Below are positions 60,979 to 64,000 of a stretch of DNA of 64,000 bases, piece after piece. Every line of letters starts with the position of its first letter. Position 1 is the stretch's first letter. The position numbers and the translations under genes are program-made. Below the pieces are notes generated by a model, which was not told the DNA's origin, made no database searches, and saw nothing but the letters and a program-made list of their open reading frames with translations. The stretch comes from JANLVJ01 sp031363945. Its GTDB lineage: Bacteria; Bacteroidota; Bacteroidia; Sphingobacteriales; Sphingobacteriaceae. The stretch spans positions 1 through 64,000 of the forward strand of contig JANLVJ010000084.1 of NCBI GenBank assembly GCA_031363945.1, in the 5' to 3' direction.

Positions 60979-62916
60979 TTAGGTTTTACTGTACCTTCCA
61001 AAGATAAGCTCTTCAGACTCGTTTTTAATCTTTTGAAAATTCATGGCCAGTAATTTTTCAGTCTGCTGTGACTCAGTTTTTATATCATGGACATTACTTG
61101 TTTGAAAAACAGGGTCGTTCCCAGTTATTTTTAGATCTGTACCAGCTAGTAAAACCTTATCTATGTTTAACTTTTTAAAAACAGGAATTTCAAGACAAGC
61201 TGGTTTAGGTTCCAGTATTGGTCTGCCTTTGAAAAACGCATTTTTTGCTTCGGTTGTCTTTCCGATAAATATTCCAGTCTCCAGGGTCATGATTTCATTA
61301 ATCTCTACCAGGTTCTTTTGCTGGTGTTGTATTGAATAACCTGAAGAATAATTTTTGTGGTTCTTTTCGGTGACTCCCGATGAAATATTTATGACTTTTA
61401 TTTTGCGCTCCATTTGACCAAACATTTTACTGGTTTGCTCAGCTGTTTCAGTATCATTTACCAGCCCAATAAACTGATTTGCCAGAGACGCTCTAAGAGC
61501 CCGTGATTCATCAGCCCCATAGAGCACATTCATTTGTGAAAAATCCTGACAACAGTAAACCGTACAAATTTTATTGCCTCTTCCGGTATTCGGTAAATTT
61601 TTCAGATCAGGAATATATAAGGTAGGTGCTTCATCAAGGAGAAAAATACTTTTAAGTTTATTTTTCTGATTCATTTTATTCATGATTACGGAGGCCACAA
61701 GTGATATTACTGGGCTGATAGTAGCAGAAAGCTGTGGATTATTACCTATTGTTAAAATCGCAGGATGATTCGGATTATTTAGCTCCAGATCACAGTCATT
61801 GCCCGAGAACACCCAAAAAATATGTGGATTATTGAGTTTGTCAATTGGTGTTTGTAGGGATGAGATACAGCCCGCAACCTGAGTGCCAGCATTTTCATAA
61901 AAAGCAGTGAGTAAGCTTGAAATCATAGCCTTACATTCCTGATCATGGGCAAGCAGGTTAAGAACTAAAGAATAATCATAAAGGCAAAGACAGATAACAT
62001 GAGGCAGGGTACAAAATTCAGGTTTATGTTTTTTGAGATACCAGATTATTGCCTTCAGGTAGGCTATTGCATTGTCTGCCCAGAAATCAGCATGAATCAC
62101 CCATTCTTTCTTCAGGTTTTTTAATATCACGCCCGCATATTCAGCAGCAAAAGCAGAAACTGGCAGGTTATCCGGATGTAGCGGATTGATACGATGTGTA
62201 CGGGTTATATCTGAAAAATTAATGTGATAGTAAAATAAATCTGGCCTTTTAATTAAATCAATGCAGGTATAAACGTAATTGCTTAAATCAGGATATTTAT
62301 AATCATAAATAAATCCTGTATAGCCCTTTTTAAGAGATTGCCTGATAATCTCTTCTATTAAACTGTATGTTTTACCACTACCTGCTGCACCGACTATCAG
62401 GATACCCTGAAATGGATTCAGCACGTTTATATACCCGGTGCTCGTTTTCCAGTTAAAACTAATTTCATTCTCAAACCAGGATTCCGGGTTTTTAATTCCA
62501 AAATTATCATTATCAGAAAATATTTCAGGCAAACGCAGTCTTAAACCAAAATACCCGATACAAAAAATACAAACAGGATCGGAAAATTTATAAATACACT
62601 TCATTAGATGATCAGAATACATAAAAAGTATTATCGTCGGCATAATTAAAATCATACTCAGCCACGTTGGTTTTTTCACCTTTGTTTTTGAAAGAGCTGG
62701 CTTTGACAATACGGTAAGCATAATTGAGAGCAGAAACAAAAGTTGAGGCCATAGATAATGTGTTAATATTAGGTTGCTCAGATAGTAGTCAGTTGGCAAT
62801 TCTGGAATGAAATGGTAAGAAAGATTAAGCTCATACTGAATAAATAGGATATAAATAGAAAAGATTAAAAAAAGTAATACAATAAATCTGAATTGAAAAC
62901 TTGATGCAGGTGTCAT
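60979..62916 (-). CDS. Type IV coupling ATPase, MobC/TraG-like
   Basis: The 645-residue protein has N-terminal helices (about 8-27, 50-68, 87-103, and one near 120). A VirD4-type ATPase follows, with Walker A LIVGAAGSGKTYSL and Lys182, and Walker B KSIFLLDEAPTLYIPDL. CCQDFSQMNVLYG and FGQMERK follow. In Bacteroides conjugative elements the MobC protein of this kind brings the relaxase-DNA complex to the transfer channel. It is divergent from the ParA-like gene. This suggests that a conjugative or mobilisable element begins here and extends past the right edge. Confidence 0.87.
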   Translation of the reverse strand: MTPASSFQFRFIVLLFLIFSIYILFIQYELNLSYHFIPELPTDYYLSNLILTHYLWPQLLFLLSIMLTVLSKPALSKTKVKKPTWLSMILIMPTIILFMYSDHLMKCIYKFSDPVCIFCIGYFGLRLRLPEIFSDNDNFGIKNPESWFENEISFNWKTSTGYINVLNPFQGILIVGAAGSGKTYSLIEEIIRQSLKKGYTGFIYDYKYPDLSNYVYTCIDLIKRPDLFYYHINFSDITRTHRINPLHPDNLPVSAFAAEYAGVILKNLKKEWVIHADFWADNAIAYLKAIIWYLKKHKPEFCTLPHVICLCLYDYSLVLNLLAHDQECKAMISSLLTAFYENAGTQVAGCISSLQTPIDKLNNPHIFWVFSGNDCDLELNNPNHPAILTIGNNPQLSATISPVISLVASVIMNKMNQKNKLKSIFLLDEAPTLYIPDLKNLPNTGRGNKICTVYCCQDFSQMNVLYGADESRALRASLANQFIGLVNDTETAEQTSKMFGQMERKIKVINISSGVTEKNHKNYSSGYSIQHQQKNLVEINEIMTLETGIFIGKTTEAKNAFFKGRPILEPKPACLEIPVFKKLNIDKVLLAGTDLKITGNDPVFQTSNVHDIKTESQQTEKLLAMNFQKIKNESEELIFGRYSKT

Positions 62917-62952
62917 TTGAGATCATTTTTTTGTTTATGTTAGTTTTTGTTG

Positions 62953-62971
62953 ATAATACTTAGTGTATTAT
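62953..62971. promoter_or_regulatory. Inverted repeat between coupling ATPase and ParA-like genes
   Basis: ATAATAC (62953-62959) and GTATTAT (62965-62971) are perfect 7-base arms with a 5-base spacer. The repeat is in the 76-base gap between two divergent start codons, a fitting place for an operator controlling both genes. Confidence 0.45.
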
Positions 62972-62992
62972 AAAATAGCAGCTGATTTTTAA

Positions 62993-63667
62993 ATGAAAAA
63001 AGGTTCAAAATCAACAAAACTGATAAGTATTGCCGGGGGCCTTGGCAGTCAGGGAAAATCAACCTTGGTTTTATTATTAGCTGCCTTGACCGGATCAATT
63101 CCTGATTTCAATGTATTAGTTATAGAGCTTGAAGAAAAGGGTAAGATCATACAGCTCAGGCACCAGGATCTAGGAAGTGGAAAATTTCACAGCCAAACCT
63201 GCCCTTATGATATAATCTCTTTATCGCCTGAATCTTTTCATGATTTGCTCCCTGATTATGCCTCAAATTTTAATCTGATTTTTGTTGAAATTCCTTCAAT
63301 TGAGCCAGCCAGATTGTTTGTTGATATCTTACTCCTGAGTCAGTTTATTATTTGTCCAATTATTGGGAATGAGAAAAACTTTGAAGCAAACTCAGCATAC
63401 TTTAAAATGTTAGCCAGGGTAAAAAGAATTAAGTCAACAAAGGGTCTGGAATTTGAGATCTACGCAATATTTAATAAATATAAATTCAATGAAGAGCTGA
63501 ACGCCTATTTTAATCTCGCCAAAGAACTTAGAATTCACTTTTTTTCTTCTGTTATACGCCTCAATGAGGCGTTTGTCCAAGAACTGAATACATATTTAAC
63601 CCCTGAAACACAAAACCAAGAATTAAAATTATTAGTCAGTGAATTCATTGAACTGATTAACCAGTGA
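62993..63667 (+). CDS. ParA/MinD-like ATPase of a mobile element
   Basis: The 224-residue protein has ISIAGGLGSQGKST at residues 12-24. This is a Walker A motif of the deviant ParA type, but the signature lysine before GG is an alanine here (Ala14). It also has NVLVIELEEKGKIIQL (A' region) and LIFVEIPSIEPARL (Walker B region). It overlaps the end of the convergent DUF3945-like gene by 11 bases. In CTnDOT-like elements a ParA-like TraA gene lies near the mobilisation genes. Confidence 0.8.
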   Translation: MKKGSKSTKLISIAGGLGSQGKSTLVLLLAALTGSIPDFNVLVIELEEKGKIIQLRHQDLGSGKFHSQTCPYDIISLSPESFHDLLPDYASNFNLIFVEIPSIEPARLFVDILLLSQFIICPIIGNEKNFEANSAYFKMLARVKRIKSTKGLEFEIYAIFNKYKFNEELNAYFNLAKELRIHFFSSVIRLNEAFVQELNTYLTPETQNQELKLLVSEFIELINQ

Positions 63668-64000
63668 ACCCTTTTTCATTTGATTTAGAAGTTTTAGCCG
63701 GAACTTTTATTTCTCTTACCTGTTCGGCCGAACGCACACAAAGACTGTGAGCCTGATCAAATTTTAACCAACCATTAAAACGAATACCTGCAGGACTAAT
63801 CATATTTTCTATAAGCGAAGTTGACCGCCCCCCCGATAAAAGTCGTCTGCTCTGCTCACTTATTTCGACACCAAAGATTTTTTTGGGGAGCATAGAAATT
63901 CCAGTATTTATACAGCGTTGAGGGATGTGAATACTTAGTTTTTGGTTAGTATAATCAAGCTTTGCTGAGAAAATCTTACCAGAACCAGTTTTAAAACCAT
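63657..64000 (-). CDS. DUF3945-like protein, cut by the window end
   Basis: The frame is open from its stop at 63657 to the right edge, giving at least 114 residues. The end reads KIFGVEISEQSRRLLSGGRS, NMISPAGIRFNGWLKFDQAH and CVRSAEQVREIKV. The FGVEISxEQ...LLxGxxS pattern repeats in DUF3945/DUF4099 proteins of Bacteroides mobile elements. No start is in view; the Met at 63893 is internal. It belongs to the element with the ParA-like and MobC-like genes. Confidence 0.7.
   Translation of the reverse strand, partial: GFKTGSGKIFSAKLDYTNQKLSIHIPQRCINTGISMLPKKIFGVEISEQSRRLLSGGRSTSLIENMISPAGIRFNGWLKFDQAHSLCVRSAEQVREIKVPAKTSKSNEKGFTG

Noticed and set aside
1..64000. tRNA, rRNA or CRISPR arrays
   Set aside because: I looked for clover-leaf T-arm sequences and regularly spaced repeats on both strands and saw none that hold up; GTTCGAA-like hits are inside genes.

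Overview
The window looks like a chromosomal segment of a Bacteroidota bacterium, most likely of the order Cytophagales. It is AT-rich, it uses TAnnTTTG-type promoter elements, and it carries a stand-alone SUF operon, a DUF3810 protein, a GH20 hexosaminidase and a Bacteroides-type mobilisation region. The genus cannot be fixed from sequence reading alone.

Layout. (1) 270-15286 is an exopolysaccharide locus. Three minus-strand genes (acyltransferase, glycosyltransferase, a 770-residue secreted protein) diverge from a plus-strand operon: Wza-like lipoprotein, Wzc-like co-polymerase with a degenerate kinase domain, three glycosyltransferases, a polymerase/ligase, an acetyltransferase and a WcaJ-like priming transferase. 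No flippase is seen. (2) 15621-18331 is a DNA-repair pair (metallo-beta-lactamase exonuclease plus ATP-dependent DNA ligase). (3) 18485-22124 holds an MBOAT/AlgJ-like O-acetylation pair and an MFS exporter. (4) 22125-32356 is a decay zone. Intact genes (HD hydrolase, GDCCVxC protein, PAP2 phosphatase, CocE-like hydrolase, glycosyltransferase, SRPBCC protein) alternate with remnants of a GH2 enzyme, a gamma-glutamyltransferase, a bacteriophytochrome, its heme oxygenase, a GH127-like enzyme and a GH30 enzyme. (5) 32357-38019 holds GH20, DUF3810, MlaD, L-serine dehydratase and a cold-shock protein. (6) 38084-46974 is a potassium-uptake block: an NtrC-family sigma-54 regulator, then two micro-ORFs (one is KdpF), kdpA, kdpB, kdpC, a kinase-less KdpD and a separate histidine kinase. 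A convincing sigma-54 promoter and an upstream palindrome lie in front of the transporter genes. (7) 47480-56647 (minus) is a SUF iron-sulfur operon, sufB-C-D-S-E and a DUF59 gene, running on into ferredoxin reductase, ferredoxin and an exonuclease/GIY-YIG fusion. (8) 56964-60904 holds a sodium/solute symporter, a small membrane protein, a sigma-factor pseudogene and an MFS transporter. (9) 60979-64000 is the edge of a conjugative or mobilisable element: MobC/TraG-like coupling ATPase, ParA-like ATPase and a DUF3945-like gene cut by the window end.

The observations I rate highest are the inferred sigma-54/NtrC-type control of kdp with a split KdpD sensor, the jointly decayed phytochrome and heme-oxygenase genes, and the Wzc homologue that has lost its Walker residues. 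I do not see a clearly new defence or mobile system. All homology calls come from reading motifs, not from searches.
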